DNA of 53,857 nt from Oscillospiraceae bacterium (GCA_015063795.1 SVTL01000005.1:50538-104394); one strand, 5' to 3'; counted from the stretch's first letter, positions 1 through 8,717 are shown. Numbers and translations: made by a program. The notes: a model not told the origin generated them from the letters alone.

Positions 1-872
1 AGAGCAATTACTACTTTGTCGACGATGGCGATAAGATTCTTAGAAGTGTTAGAGTGTATTTGAGCAATACGTTTGTCAGCGGAAAGATCTTCTCTGACGG
101 CAGAGCAATCCAGCCCGGATACTATGAATTTGATGCTGAGGGTAAGTTGATTGTTCCCGAAATGAAGAATGGAGTCATTGGCGATTATCTCTATATTAAT
201 GATATCAAACAGACAAAATATAAGCTGATTAAGTTTGAGGAACATTATTACTTCGTCGATGAAGGAGATAAGCTTCTCAAGAATACGAGAGTATATTTGA
301 GTAGCACATTTGTCAGTGGAAAAACGTTCCTTGACGGCAGAGCAATCCAGCCCGGATACTATGAGTTTGATGCCGAGGGTAAGTTGATTGTTCCCGAAAT
401 GAAGAATGGAGTCATTGGCGATTATCTCTATATTAATGATATCAAACAGACAAAATATAAGCTGATTAAGTTTGAGGAACATTATTACTTCGTCGATGAA
501 GGAGATAAGCTTCTCAAGAATACGAGAGTATATTTGAGCAGCACATTTGTCAGTGGAAAAACGTTCCTTGACGGCAGAGCAATCCAGCCCGGATACTATG
601 AGTTTGATGCCGAGGGTAAGTTGATTGTTCCCGAAATGAAGAATGGAGTCATTGGCGATTACCTTTATATCAATGATATCAAACAGACTCGCTATAAGCT
701 GATTGAGTTTGAGAGCAATTACTACTTTGTCGACGATGGCGATAAGATTCTTAGGAGTAAACGAGTCTATTTAAGTAGCACATTTGTTAGTGGAAAGACA
801 TTTCCGGATGGTAGAGCAATTCAGCCGGGCTACTACGAATTTGACGCCGATGGCAAGATGATTATCGGCTAA
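1..872 (+). CDS. Tandem-repeat surface protein, C-terminal part (5' end outside window)
   Basis: The reading frame is already open at the first bases (in frame from base 3), so this is the 3' part of a longer gene and the GTG at 54 is only an internal Val codon. The visible protein is made of 79-residue units with the pattern RVYLSSTFVSGKTF, DGRAIQPGYYEFDAEGK, NGVIGDYLYIND, KYKLIKFE and YYFVD. It ends with a short half unit closing in DADGKMIIG. The 'GYYEFDADGKM' element resembles the aromatic/glycine cell-wall-binding repeats of Firmicute surface proteins. Function is inferred: a stalk or cell-surface/polysaccharide-binding region. No catalytic domain is visible. A hairpin follows 20 bases after the stop. 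Confidence 0.8.
   Translation, partial: SNYYFVDDGDKILRSVRVYLSNTFVSGKIFSDGRAIQPGYYEFDAEGKLIVPEMKNGVIGDYLYINDIKQTKYKLIKFEEHYYFVDEGDKLLKNTRVYLSSTFVSGKTFLDGRAIQPGYYEFDAEGKLIVPEMKNGVIGDYLYINDIKQTKYKLIKFEEHYYFVDEGDKLLKNTRVYLSSTFVSGKTFLDGRAIQPGYYEFDAEGKLIVPEMKNGVIGDYLYINDIKQTRYKLIEFESNYYFVDDGDKILRSKRVYLSSTFVSGKTFPDGRAIQPGYYEFDADGKMIIG
54..872 (+). repeat. 237-bp in-frame tandem repeats (three full, one partial)
   Basis: Units begin at 54, 291, 528 and 765, exactly 237 bp apart, and encode 79 residues each; the last is a half unit. The first halves of units 2 and 3 are almost identical in DNA. The second half of unit 3 instead matches the partial unit at bases 1-53 (the stretch around AGCAATTACTACTTTGTCGA). 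This is a mosaic pattern expected from recombination between units. Confidence 0.9.
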
Positions 873-892
873 ATCCATTGCAAAATACAAAT

Positions 893-911
893 CCCCCCGT
901 TTATCGGGGGG
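893..911 (+). terminator. GC-rich hairpin after the repeat protein
   Basis: CCCCCCG (893-899), a 5-nt loop, then CGGGGGG (905-911). The stem is perfect, but no T-run follows, so intrinsic termination is likely but not classical. Confidence 0.5.
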
Positions 912-912
912 A

Positions 913-968
913 GCCGCGCGGGATCAAAACCTCCACGTGGTGCGCGGCGGGCAACACACTGAAGTGTG
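913..968 (+). other. Two further stem-loops upstream of the glycosyltransferase
   Basis: GCCGCGC (913-919) pairs with GCGCGGC (942-948) around a loop carrying the palindrome CCACGTGG. A small CACAC/GTGTG hairpin with TGAA loop lies at 955-968. Together with 893-911 this makes three consecutive hairpins in a 130-bp gap. They could be a structured leader RNA of the downstream gene or the terminus of a lost mobile element; nothing here decides between these. Confidence 0.4.
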
Positions 969-1005
969 GCTAATATTGATTGAAATAAAAAACGAAAGTA
1001 AAACG

Positions 1006-1977
1006 ATGAAACAGAATCCTCTGGTCAGCATTATCATTCCGGTATATGGAACGGAAAACTATCTGCCACGGTGTATTGATTCAATACGCGTGCAGACATA
1101 TCCGCATTTGCAGATTCTATTGGTGGACGATCAGTCTCCGGATCGCTGTCCTGAAATTTGTGATGCATATGCGAAAAAAGATTCTCGTATCACTGTCATT
1201 CATCAGCAGAACAAAGGGGTATCCGGCGCAAGGAATACAGGACTTGGCTGCGCGGTCGGTGACTATATTATGTTCGTTGACAGTGATGACGAACTGGAGG
1301 CGAATGCGGTTGACGTTTTGCTGAACGATATAGTACAGTATCATGCAGACATAGCTTCGGCATCCAAATGTGTTGTTGCAGCAGATGGTGTGCTACGCAA
1401 TTTCGATGACAACGGAGCTGTTTTTGTATACGAGGGTGAGGAGATGATCAAGCGCTCTCTCTTGTATGACAAACGAACGCGCTCATTGCATGCAAAGTTG
1501 TTTGCAAAAGAACTGATTGAGGATGTGTCTTTTGTTGAAGGGCACAACATCAATGAGGATGGATATTATTTATTTGAATGTTATGCCAAAAATCCTAAAG
1601 TTGTTCAACATGATGTAAGTGTATATAAATATGTTCAGAGGGAGACCTCAGCGTCTCATGCAAAGTTTTCAGAGAAATACTTAGATATGTTGTTTTTCTG
1701 TGAATTAAAGATGCAATATATACGCGAGAAAAAGCCGCATTTTTTGGATTATGCAAAGGATATGGCAGTTAGAACAAATCTGCTGTTTTTAGATGTTTTG
1801 TGTCGCACAGCAGATGCAAAGTATAAGGAACTGCAGAAAAAAAGCATCAAAACCGTCCGCGAATTATATCGGTATCACCGACCCATAAACGATCACCACA
1901 AAAAGTTGGCCTGGATCGTGGCACATGGGCTTTATCCATTGTATAAATGGGCGGTACGGCTGAAGTACTTCCGTTGA
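1006..1977 (+). CDS. Glycosyltransferase family 2
   Basis: 323-residue GT-A fold glycosyltransferase, probably adding one sugar to a lipid-linked surface glycan on the cytoplasmic face. The N-terminus carries the family signature SIIIPVYG, then LLVDDQSPD, a GVSGARNTGL segment and the metal/nucleotide-binding DxD region FVDSDDE near residue 90. The C-terminal part is basic and has no membrane segment. An in-frame GTG exists at 937, but it lies inside the hairpin region; the ATG at 1006 precedes the conserved fold directly, so it was chosen even though its ribosome site (GAAAG) is weak. It is followed by a flippase, which fits a polysaccharide cluster. Donor and acceptor cannot be read from the sequence. 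Confidence 0.88.
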   Translation: MKQNPLVSIIIPVYGTENYLPRCIDSIRVQTYPHLQILLVDDQSPDRCPEICDAYAKKDSRITVIHQQNKGVSGARNTGLGCAVGDYIMFVDSDDELEANAVDVLLNDIVQYHADIASASKCVVAADGVLRNFDDNGAVFVYEGEEMIKRSLLYDKRTRSLHAKLFAKELIEDVSFVEGHNINEDGYYLFECYAKNPKVVQHDVSVYKYVQRETSASHAKFSEKYLDMLFFCELKMQYIREKKPHFLDYAKDMAVRTNLLFLDVLCRTADAKYKELQKKSIKTVRELYRYHRPINDHHKKLAWIVAHGLYPLYKWAVRLKYFR

Positions 1978-2014
1978 AAAAACGAATTCATGACGCTTTG
2001 CAGGAGTCAAACGA

Positions 2015-3310
2015 TTGAAAAACAGTGTCTTTAAAAATGCAAGCTGGATCATCGGCTGTAAGATCATACAGTCGCTGATCAATCTTGTCATCGGCCTGAT
2101 CACAGCACGCTATTTGGGACCGTCAAACTATGGTGTCATCAATTACGTCGCTTCTGTGGTTGCGTTTGCTTTGCCGATCATGCAGCTGGGGTTGAATCAG
2201 ACGCTGGTCAGAGAATTTGTGAAAGCGCCCGAGCGGGAAGGGGAGACACTGGGGACCGCTTTGGCGATCAATGTGATCTCAAGTCTTTTTTGCGTGTTGG
2301 GCTCGATCGCCTTTGTCATGATTGCCGATGCCGGCGAAACCGAAACCATTTTGGTCTGCGTTTTATACAGCCTCACTTTGATTTTTCAGGCGACCGAGAT
2401 GACGCAATATTGGTTTCAAGCCAAGCTTTTGTCCAAATTTCCCTCCATCGCAACGCTTTGTGCGTATGTGGTGGTGGCTTTGTACAAGATCTATCTTCTC
2501 GTCAGTCAAAAAGGTGTTGTTTGGTTTGCCCTTTCCAATGTGATCGACTATTGTTTGATCTCAGCGATCCTGATGGTGATCTATCAGAAAGTCGGGACTC
2601 AAAAGCTGTCGGTCAATTGGAAGATCGGGCGCGAGATGCTTTCGCGGAGCAAATACTATATCATACCCAGCTTGATGGTGAAAATTTTTCAGCATACAGA
2701 CCGCATCATGATCAAGCTTATGATGGGAGAAGCGGAGACCGGTTTGTATGCCGCCGCGATTACTTGCATCGGCATCAGCGGCTTTGTCTTTGCGGCCGTG
2801 ATTGACTCGGCAAGACCTGTCATTCTGGAAGAAAAGGAAAGAAGCAAAGAACGTTACGAAAAGCGGATCGTCCAGCTGTATAGCATCATAACCGGTATGT
2901 CGCTGGCGCAAAGCGTTGTCATGACGCTGTTGGCCAAACCGATCGTTTCTCTGCTTTATGGAGAAGCCTATGCAGGGACAGCGGGGATTTTGGCAGTGGC
3001 GGTTTGGTATATTACCTTCGGCCATTATGGATCGGTTCGGAATATATGGATCCTTGCGGAACAAAAGCAGAAGTATCTGACGGGAATCAATATCGTCGGT
3101 GCGTTTGCCAATGTTCTGTTGAATCTGTGTCTGATCCCGCTTTGGGGAGGCATCGGTGCGGCGATTGCATCGGTTGTTACACAGTTTTTCACAAATGTGG
3201 TCATTGGCTTTATATGCAAGCCGATCCGCTATAACAATCGGCTGATGATACAAGGACTCAATCCGAAGGTCATGATCGACTTGATCGGTCATACCGTTCT
3301 CCGCCGATAA
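2015..3310 (+). CDS. Polysaccharide flippase (Wzx/MOP superfamily)
   Basis: 431-residue integral membrane protein with about 12-14 hydrophobic segments. It starts like other oligosaccharide flippases (NASWIIGCKIIQSLINL, then ARYLGPSNYG). Members move lipid-linked repeat units across the membrane. The start is TTG, set by CAGGAG eight bases upstream (2001-2006); no better in-frame start exists before the conserved N-terminus. It lies 37 bp after the GT2 gene and 29 bp before the DHH gene, likely in one transcript. No Wzy polymerase is recognised in the window. Confidence 0.88.
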   Translation: MKNSVFKNASWIIGCKIIQSLINLVIGLITARYLGPSNYGVINYVASVVAFALPIMQLGLNQTLVREFVKAPEREGETLGTALAINVISSLFCVLGSIAFVMIADAGETETILVCVLYSLTLIFQATEMTQYWFQAKLLSKFPSIATLCAYVVVALYKIYLLVSQKGVVWFALSNVIDYCLISAILMVIYQKVGTQKLSVNWKIGREMLSRSKYYIIPSLMVKIFQHTDRIMIKLMMGEAETGLYAAAITCIGISGFVFAAVIDSARPVILEEKERSKERYEKRIVQLYSIITGMSLAQSVVMTLLAKPIVSLLYGEAYAGTAGILAVAVWYITFGHYGSVRNIWILAEQKQKYLTGINIVGAFANVLLNLCLIPLWGGIGAAIASVVTQFFTNVVIGFICKPIRYNNRLMIQGLNPKVMIDLIGHTVLRR

Positions 3311-3339
3311 AGGAGGAAAGGCGAACAGGTCATACATAT

Positions 3340-4281
3340 ATGAAGACAAACAATCCACTTCAAAAAACGATCCTCATCACCGCAGGCTCCACCTATCTTG
3401 ACATCGATGCTTACGCCTGCTGTGTGGCCATGCAGGAGCTGCTTTCGCTGCAGGGAAAGCGTGCGATCGCATATTCGACCGCTCCTTGCAATTACAGCGT
3501 CTGCGCTTCGCTGACCGCGGAGGGGCAGATGACGGACACGCTGCCGCAAGACGTTTGCCCGTCCTGCTGCGATTACATCATCGTTGATGTGTCCGATCCC
3601 GCCTTTCTGTCCGATTCGGTTCCGCTTGAAAGGGTGAGCGCTGTTTACGATCACCACACCGGCTTTGAGGACTACTGGCACGCCCGCATCGGCGACAACG
3701 CTAAGATCGAATTTGTCGGTGCTGCGGCAACTTTGGTCTATCGGGAATGGCAAAAATCCAAGATGCAGGACAGCATGTCCCGCCAAACGGCTCTTCTGCT
3801 CATTGCTGCGATTCTGGACAACACATTGAACCTCACCTCGTCCAACACCACCGAGGAGGATCTTGACGTTTTCCGCACGCTTTGCCGAAAAGAAAACATC
3901 GGCGAGGACTGGTGCGCTTCCTATTTCGCAGAGGTGCAAAAGAGCGTGGAAGCCGACCTGAAAACCGCCCTTTTGAAGGACACCAAAACCGTCCAAAGCG
4001 AGATCCTTCCGCCCCGCGTGGCACAGCTTGCGGTGTGGGATGCGCAAAGCCTTTTGAACCGTCTTCCGGACATACGGAAGTGGTTTGGCGAGAGCGAACG
4101 CTATCTGATCAACATCATCGATATCCGGAAGCACTGCAGCTATTTTGTCTGTGACGATGTTCCCTCGCAAGAAAAGATCGCGCCGATCTTCGGCATTGTC
4201 TTTGAAAACGGCGTTGCCGAAACTCCTGTCTCCTATCTGCGCAAGGAGATCATCAAAAAAACACAGCACATCCCCTCTTAA
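3340..4281 (+). CDS. DHH-family phosphoesterase, PPX1/Prune-like variant
   Basis: 313 residues with the order of motifs of DHH/DHHA2 phosphoesterases (family II pyrophosphatase, yeast-type exopolyphosphatase, Prune). Motif I is GSTYLDIDAYAC, motif II VDVSD, motif III YDHHTGFED, and then AAILDNTLNLTS followed by TTEED. In family II pyrophosphatases motif I begins GHxxPDTDS. Here the His is replaced by Ser, as it is replaced in the PPX1/Prune branch, so simple pyrophosphatase activity is doubtful. The C-terminal DHHA2-like part runs from about residue 190. It is followed after 23 bp by a nucleotidyltransferase-like gene and then a histidine-phosphatase gene, suggesting a shared phosphate or nucleotide chemistry linked to the glycan. 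The substrate is unknown. Confidence 0.75.
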   Translation: MKTNNPLQKTILITAGSTYLDIDAYACCVAMQELLSLQGKRAIAYSTAPCNYSVCASLTAEGQMTDTLPQDVCPSCCDYIIVDVSDPAFLSDSVPLERVSAVYDHHTGFEDYWHARIGDNAKIEFVGAAATLVYREWQKSKMQDSMSRQTALLLIAAILDNTLNLTSSNTTEEDLDVFRTLCRKENIGEDWCASYFAEVQKSVEADLKTALLKDTKTVQSEILPPRVAQLAVWDAQSLLNRLPDIRKWFGESERYLINIIDIRKHCSYFVCDDVPSQEKIAPIFGIVFENGVAETPVSYLRKEIIKKTQHIPS

Positions 4282-4304
4282 ACTTTACGCAAGGAGATTA
4301 CCAA

Positions 4305-4859
4305 ATGATCGAATTAGGCTTTATCCACGGACGCTTTCAGCTCTTTCACAACGACCACCTGCAGTATGCTCTGCTGGCCAAGGAGCAGTGTAAGAAGCTG
4401 ATCGTCGGCATCACCTCCCCCGAGAACGCAACGCTCATCCGCGAAGAGGTAGATCCCCATCGAAGCGAGGCCGCGGCCAATCCCTTCACGTATTATGAGC
4501 GGTATGAGATGATCCGACTGGCTCTGCTGGAGGCGGGCATCAAGCGTGAAGCGTTTGAGATCGTGCCTTATCCCATCGAGCGCCCCGAGATCCTATACAA
4601 TTATGTCCCTCTGTCTGCAACCTCCTTCTTCACGATCTATGACAAATGGGGTTATGAAAAGCTTCACCGTCTGGGCGAATTGGGCTACGGTACGGTCGTG
4701 CTGTTTGACGACCGTGAAAAGAAGATGTGCAGCACCGACATCCGTCAGAAGATCGTGGACGGCGAGGACTGGAAGCAGATGGTTCCGAACGCAGTTTACG
4801 AATACATCCTTGCCAACAATTTGACCGACAAGGTCAAGCAGATCCTGCAGAAAAAGTAA
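4305..4859 (+). CDS. Cytidylyltransferase/NMNAT-like nucleotidyltransferase
   Basis: 184 residues of the HxGH nucleotidyltransferase superfamily, closest in look to archaeal-type NadM. The N-terminus reads IHGRFQLFHNDHLQYA (canonical GRFQPFHxGH, with the Gly here Asp), and the second nucleotide-binding motif appears as CSTDIRQKI (canonical ISSTxxR). Length is normal for the family. NadM proteins adenylate nicotinamide mononucleotide, but placement inside a surface-glycan block between two phosphatase-like genes makes activation of another phosphate ester possible. AAGGAG precedes the ATG at a good distance. Confidence 0.75.
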   Translation: MIELGFIHGRFQLFHNDHLQYALLAKEQCKKLIVGITSPENATLIREEVDPHRSEAAANPFTYYERYEMIRLALLEAGIKREAFEIVPYPIERPEILYNYVPLSATSFFTIYDKWGYEKLHRLGELGYGTVVLFDDREKKMCSTDIRQKIVDGEDWKQMVPNAVYEYILANNLTDKVKQILQKK

Positions 4860-4892
4860 GAAAACCGAAATTTGATAAAGGAAATAGAATCT

Positions 4893-5624
4893 ATGTTTGA
4901 TGTAAACACCATCCCCATGTCGGAACGAGTCCATATCACCAAGAATCTGCTCCGCTGGGGCATTGCTGTTGACCAGGTCACGGGAAAGATCGACTACATC
5001 GAGGGGACAAGCGTTCCCGAACTGAAATGCAAGTCCATCCATCTGATCCGTCATGCGGAAACGGTTGCCGTTGTCAAGCATGAATTCATGAGCGACACCT
5101 CCGACAACTGCGGCTTCACCGATGCCGGTGTTGAGATCACGCAAAGGCAGGCCAAGGAGCTGGATGCCTATGATTTCGACGTGGCGCTGTACGGTCCGAT
5201 CCCGCGCGTGGTGCACACCAAGGAGCTGATCATGCAGACGCCGCAGAAGTTCGAGGCGTTCAAGGTCCATAAGCTGCACGGCATTGATAACACCGGATGG
5301 GAGTACAAATCCTTTGAGGAGTTACAGTATAATCCGACGTTCATTGCCCGCGAGATGGAAAACAATATGTTTGCCAGAACGCCCTGCGGTACCTCTTGGG
5401 GCATGGTGATCGCCAACTGCGTGGATGTGTTCGATCACATCAACGAAAACTATGCAGGCAAGAAAATCCTGCTGTTCAGCCAGGGAAGTGTCCTGCGCGC
5501 TTTGCAGATCCTGCTGAGAAAGAGAAAGCACCCGTGGGACGACTTCACTGTTGAGGGCATGTACCACGTGGGCGATGATACCAACAAAAAGAAAAACTAC
5601 GGCGTGATCGAGACGGTGTACTGA
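4893..5624 (+). CDS. Histidine phosphatase superfamily protein with altered second catalytic His
   Basis: 243 residues. The phosphoglycerate-mutase/phosphatase core starts near residue 47 with SIHLIRHAET, which carries the nucleophilic His. The expected Arg and Thr follow in GPIPRVVHTKELI. The second catalytic His, normally in a 'SHG' motif, is replaced: the sequence reads LFSQGSVLRAL. The protein may therefore be a binding protein or a weak or altered phosphatase. About 40 N-terminal residues precede the core. A TTG at 4872 is possible, but AAAGGA at 4877-4882 lies ten bases before the ATG at 4893, so that start was taken. It is the third gene of the phosphate/nucleotide trio. Confidence 0.78.
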   Translation: MFDVNTIPMSERVHITKNLLRWGIAVDQVTGKIDYIEGTSVPELKCKSIHLIRHAETVAVVKHEFMSDTSDNCGFTDAGVEITQRQAKELDAYDFDVALYGPIPRVVHTKELIMQTPQKFEAFKVHKLHGIDNTGWEYKSFEELQYNPTFIAREMENNMFARTPCGTSWGMVIANCVDVFDHINENYAGKKILLFSQGSVLRALQILLRKRKHPWDDFTVEGMYHVGDDTNKKKNYGVIETVY

Positions 5625-5691
5625 GGCGGCCGCATCGGTTGATGCTTTTGCCGGATACGGGATCGGTCGAACGGACAAGGCGGTGAGAAGA

Positions 5692-6777
5692 ATGTCGGAC
5701 AGCGTGATTCAGGGGCAGGGAAAGCGACTGCTCCATTTGGATCTGCTTCGCTTGATGGCGATTGTTCTGGTTATTTTCAATCATACGGGCGATCGTGGGT
5801 ATATGCTGTTTCTGAATCAGACCGAGTCGCCGCTGTATGGACTGTACATGATGCTTTCGGTTTTCTGTAAGATCGCGGTCCCGCTGTTTTTTATGATTTC
5901 AGGCGCTTTGCTGCTTCCGAAGGAAGAATCGCTGAAGCAGTTGTTTTCCAAGCGGATTCTGCGGATGGCTTTGGTTCTGCTTCTGATCTCGGTGCCGTAT
6001 TATCTGTGGCTGCAGCGGATGAACGGCTTGAGTGTGGAGGGCTTTTTTACGCACATTTACAGCCAAAGCGCATCCACCTCGCTGTGGTATCTGTACAGTT
6101 ACATCGCTCTGCTTTTTATGCTGCCGTTTCTGCGGAGCATGGTGAAAAATCTCAAGAGAGAGGACTTCCTCTTCCTGTTTGTCGGTCATCTTGTTCTGAC
6201 CGGTGTTTTGCCCTGCATGGAATTTGCCCTTTGGAAAGGGAGTGTGACGATCCACGAATCGTTTGCTCCGGTTTTGCTTGTGACGCAGAATGTGTTTTAT
6301 GCTCTGATGGGGTATTTTTGCGAGCATGTGGCAGACATTGAAAAAAGAAATGCCAAAGCGATGTGGCTTGGCATCGGAGCAAGCGCAGCGGCGATCGGAC
6401 TTACCTGCCTGATGACAAATTGGAAAATAATGGTAATCCGGGGGGGTGCTGAAGAGGCGGAGCAATTCTTCCATTGCTTCCTTTCCATTCCTACGCTGAC
6501 CGTGTATTGCCTGGCGAAACGTGTTGCGGGAAGAATAAAGAATCAAGGTCTGCAAAAATGGCTGCCGATCATCGGCAGTGCCGTGTTTGGTGTGTACCTG
6601 ATCGAGAAATTTGTCCGTTCGCTCACGAGCATTGTTTATACGGTGCTGGCGCCTGTTGCGGGTTCCATGATCGCTTCGCTTCTCTGGTGTATAACCGTTC
6701 TTTGCGTTTCTCTTTTGATCGTGCTTTTTTTTAAGCATATTCCTGTGTTCAAGAATCTGGTTAACCGGTTGATTTAA
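5692..6777 (+). CDS. Acyltransferase 3 family membrane protein
   Basis: 361-residue membrane protein with about ten hydrophobic segments. The family signature is near the N-terminus: LHLDLLRLMAIVLVIFNHTG (with the essential His), then ISGALLLPKE and an Arg in SKRILRMALVL; SLWYLYSYIALL follows at mid-protein. OafA/WecH-type members O-acetylate surface sugars on the outer face. A GTG at 5683 is in frame, but AAGGCGGTG at 5677-5685 resembles the ribosome site and fits the ATG at 5692. It ends 41 bp before the SLH gene and fits glycan decoration. Confidence 0.85.
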   Translation: MSDSVIQGQGKRLLHLDLLRLMAIVLVIFNHTGDRGYMLFLNQTESPLYGLYMMLSVFCKIAVPLFFMISGALLLPKEESLKQLFSKRILRMALVLLLISVPYYLWLQRMNGLSVEGFFTHIYSQSASTSLWYLYSYIALLFMLPFLRSMVKNLKREDFLFLFVGHLVLTGVLPCMEFALWKGSVTIHESFAPVLLVTQNVFYALMGYFCEHVADIEKRNAKAMWLGIGASAAAIGLTCLMTNWKIMVIRGGAEEAEQFFHCFLSIPTLTVYCLAKRVAGRIKNQGLQKWLPIIGSAVFGVYLIEKFVRSLTSIVYTVLAPVAGSMIASLLWCITVLCVSLLIVLFFKHIPVFKNLVNRLI

Positions 6778-6818
6778 ATAGCTTGAATCGCATATTGTCG
6801 ATAAAGAAAGGACAAAAC

Positions 6819-8717
6819 ATGAACAGAAAAGACCTTCGATTGAAAAAGTGCTGGATTGCTTTGCTGTCCGCGCTTTTGGTTCTGTGTCAGCTGATCCCTG
6901 TTGCGGCGGCAACGCGCATCCCGTTTGAGGATGTGCCGTCCAATGCGTGGTATTATTCGGATGTGCTGAATGCATACAACATGGGTTTGATCAACGGACG
7001 GAATGACAAGATCTTTGCGCCCGATGATCTGCTGACGCATGCAGAAGCGATCAAGCTGGCGGCGTGTATGTATCAGGTCTATGTGGATGATGCTCCCTTC
7101 GTGGTGAGCTATACGCCATGGTATCAGATCTATGCCGATTATTGCAAGGAAAACGGCATCATCGGCCGTGAATACGATTGGGATAAGCACATCACGCGCG
7201 GGACATACATGGATATCTTTTCCCGCGCTCTGCCCAAGGAGGCACTGCCTGCGGTCAATACCGTGGATGACGGCATGATCCCGGATGTGCCGATGACGTA
7301 TCGGTATGCGCAGAGCATCTATAAGCTGTACCGTGCCGGCATCGTCCGCGGGCAGGATGCCAACGGAACCTGTGCACCGGAAAGCTATGTAAAGAGAAGC
7401 GAGGTGGCGGCGATCCTGACGCGAATGATGGATGAATCGAAGCGTGTGTCCTTTACGCTGGCCGATCCTTCGCTCAAGCCGCCGACGGGAACGACCGCTC
7501 CCGAGGTCACACCGGGACAGCCTGATGTCCCCACGATTGCTCCCGGCGGAAACACCGGTGGAAGCATTGGCGGAAATACGGGAGGAACCACCGGAGGTAC
7601 GGTAGGCGGCAATACAGGCGGTACAACCGGCGGAGGCTCACCGAGCGAACCCGAGGATCCGAATCAGATGCCTTGGGAAAAGCCGGGGGCCAAGCAGCCT
7701 TCCGATTATACCTATGCCGAGTTTTCGGCCTTGTCTCAGATCCAGCAGCAAGCATTTGAAAACAGCTTTGGCAGCGCAGAAGCCTTTGATGCGTGGCTGT
7801 CGAGGGCACATGCGGGAAGCACCACGCCGCCGACCGATCCCGATCAGGGCGGCAGCGGAAGCGGATTGAATCCCTGGGAATATCCGAACGCCAAACAGCC
7901 TGCCGATTATTCGTATGCGGAATTTGAAGCGCTGGCTCCGGAACAGCAGATGGCGTTCCAGAATCATCTCGGCACCGCCTTTGATGCGTGGCTGGATAAA
8001 GTTCAGGGCGGGAACGGCGGAGGAAACGGTGACAGCGGAAGCGGACTGAATCCGTGGGAGTATCCGGGAGCCAAGCAGCCAGCCGATTACACGTATGCGG
8101 AATTTGAAGCCCTTTCGATCGCACAGCAGATGGCTTTCCAGAATTATTTCGGAAGCATCGATGCCTTTGATGCCTGGCTGCAGAATGCACAGGGAGGCAG
8201 CGGCGGCAGCGGAAGCGGCATGAATCCGTGGGAATACCCGGGTGCCAAGCAGCCGAACGAATACAGCTATGCGGAATTTGAAGCCCTTTCGATCGCACAG
8301 CAGATGGCGTTCCAGAATTACTTCGGAAGCATCGATGCCTTTGATGCGTGGCTGCAGAATGCGCAGGGTGGCAGCGGTGATAGTGGAAGCGATCTGAACC
8401 CGTGGGAATACCCGGGTGCCAAACAACCGTCGGAATATACCTATGCCGAGTTTGAAGCCCTGCCGTTGGGGCAGCAGATGGCCTTCCAGAATCATCTTGG
8501 ATCTGCCTTTGATGTTTGGCTGCAGAATGCGCAGGGAGGCGGAAACGGCGGAAGCGGCATGAATCCGTGGGAATACCCGGGTGCCAAGCAGCCGTCGGAA
8601 TATACCTACGCCGAGTTCGAAGCCTTGCCGCTGGATCAGCAGATGGCGTTCCAGAATTATTTCGGAAGCATTGAGGCATTCGACGGTTGGCTGCAGCGAG
8701 TCAATCCGCAGGGATGA
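6819..8717 (+). CDS. Secreted SLH-domain protein with six C-terminal WEYPGAKQP repeats
   Basis: 632 residues. A signal peptide (WIALLSALLVL...PVAAA) is followed by SLH-type modules: IPFEDVPSNAWYYSDV with GLINGRNDKIFAPDD, a middle module, and SIYKLYRAGIVRGQD with KRSEVAAILTRMM. SLH modules bind secondary cell-wall polymers, so the protein is probably held on the wall. A Pro- and Gly-rich linker (about residues 215-280) leads into six copies of a roughly 45-55-residue unit: NPWEYPGAKQP, YAEFEAL, QQMAFQN(Y/H), then FDAWLQNAQ. The same unit, once, ends the second SLH protein at 23636. AAAGAAAGGA precedes the ATG at 6819; an upstream TTG at 6783 was not used because it precedes the ribosome site. 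Confidence 0.85.
   Translation: MNRKDLRLKKCWIALLSALLVLCQLIPVAAATRIPFEDVPSNAWYYSDVLNAYNMGLINGRNDKIFAPDDLLTHAEAIKLAACMYQVYVDDAPFVVSYTPWYQIYADYCKENGIIGREYDWDKHITRGTYMDIFSRALPKEALPAVNTVDDGMIPDVPMTYRYAQSIYKLYRAGIVRGQDANGTCAPESYVKRSEVAAILTRMMDESKRVSFTLADPSLKPPTGTTAPEVTPGQPDVPTIAPGGNTGGSIGGNTGGTTGGTVGGNTGGTTGGGSPSEPEDPNQMPWEKPGAKQPSDYTYAEFSALSQIQQQAFENSFGSAEAFDAWLSRAHAGSTTPPTDPDQGGSGSGLNPWEYPNAKQPADYSYAEFEALAPEQQMAFQNHLGTAFDAWLDKVQGGNGGGNGDSGSGLNPWEYPGAKQPADYTYAEFEALSIAQQMAFQNYFGSIDAFDAWLQNAQGGSGGSGSGMNPWEYPGAKQPNEYSYAEFEALSIAQQMAFQNYFGSIDAFDAWLQNAQGGSGDSGSDLNPWEYPGAKQPSEYTYAEFEALPLGQQMAFQNHLGSAFDVWLQNAQGGGNGGSGMNPWEYPGAKQPSEYTYAEFEALPLDQQMAFQNYFGSIEAFDGWLQRVNPQG
7664..8714 (+). repeat. Six tandem WEYPGAKQP...FDAWL coding repeats with Gly-rich spacers
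   Basis: Units start near 7667, 7865, 8042, 8216, 8390 and 8555. Each encodes PWE(Y/K)P, AKQP, a YAEF core, QQ.AF.N and F(D)xWL, separated by GGSGGSG-type spacers of varying length. Copies 3 and 4 are nearly identical. Copies 2 and 5 have the shorter 'HLG(T/S)AFD' form. Confidence 0.85.

Noticed and set aside
3833-4154. Small overlapping ORFs on both strands inside the DHH phosphoesterase gene
   Set aside because: The DHH frame has clear motifs; the others are arginine-rich shadows.
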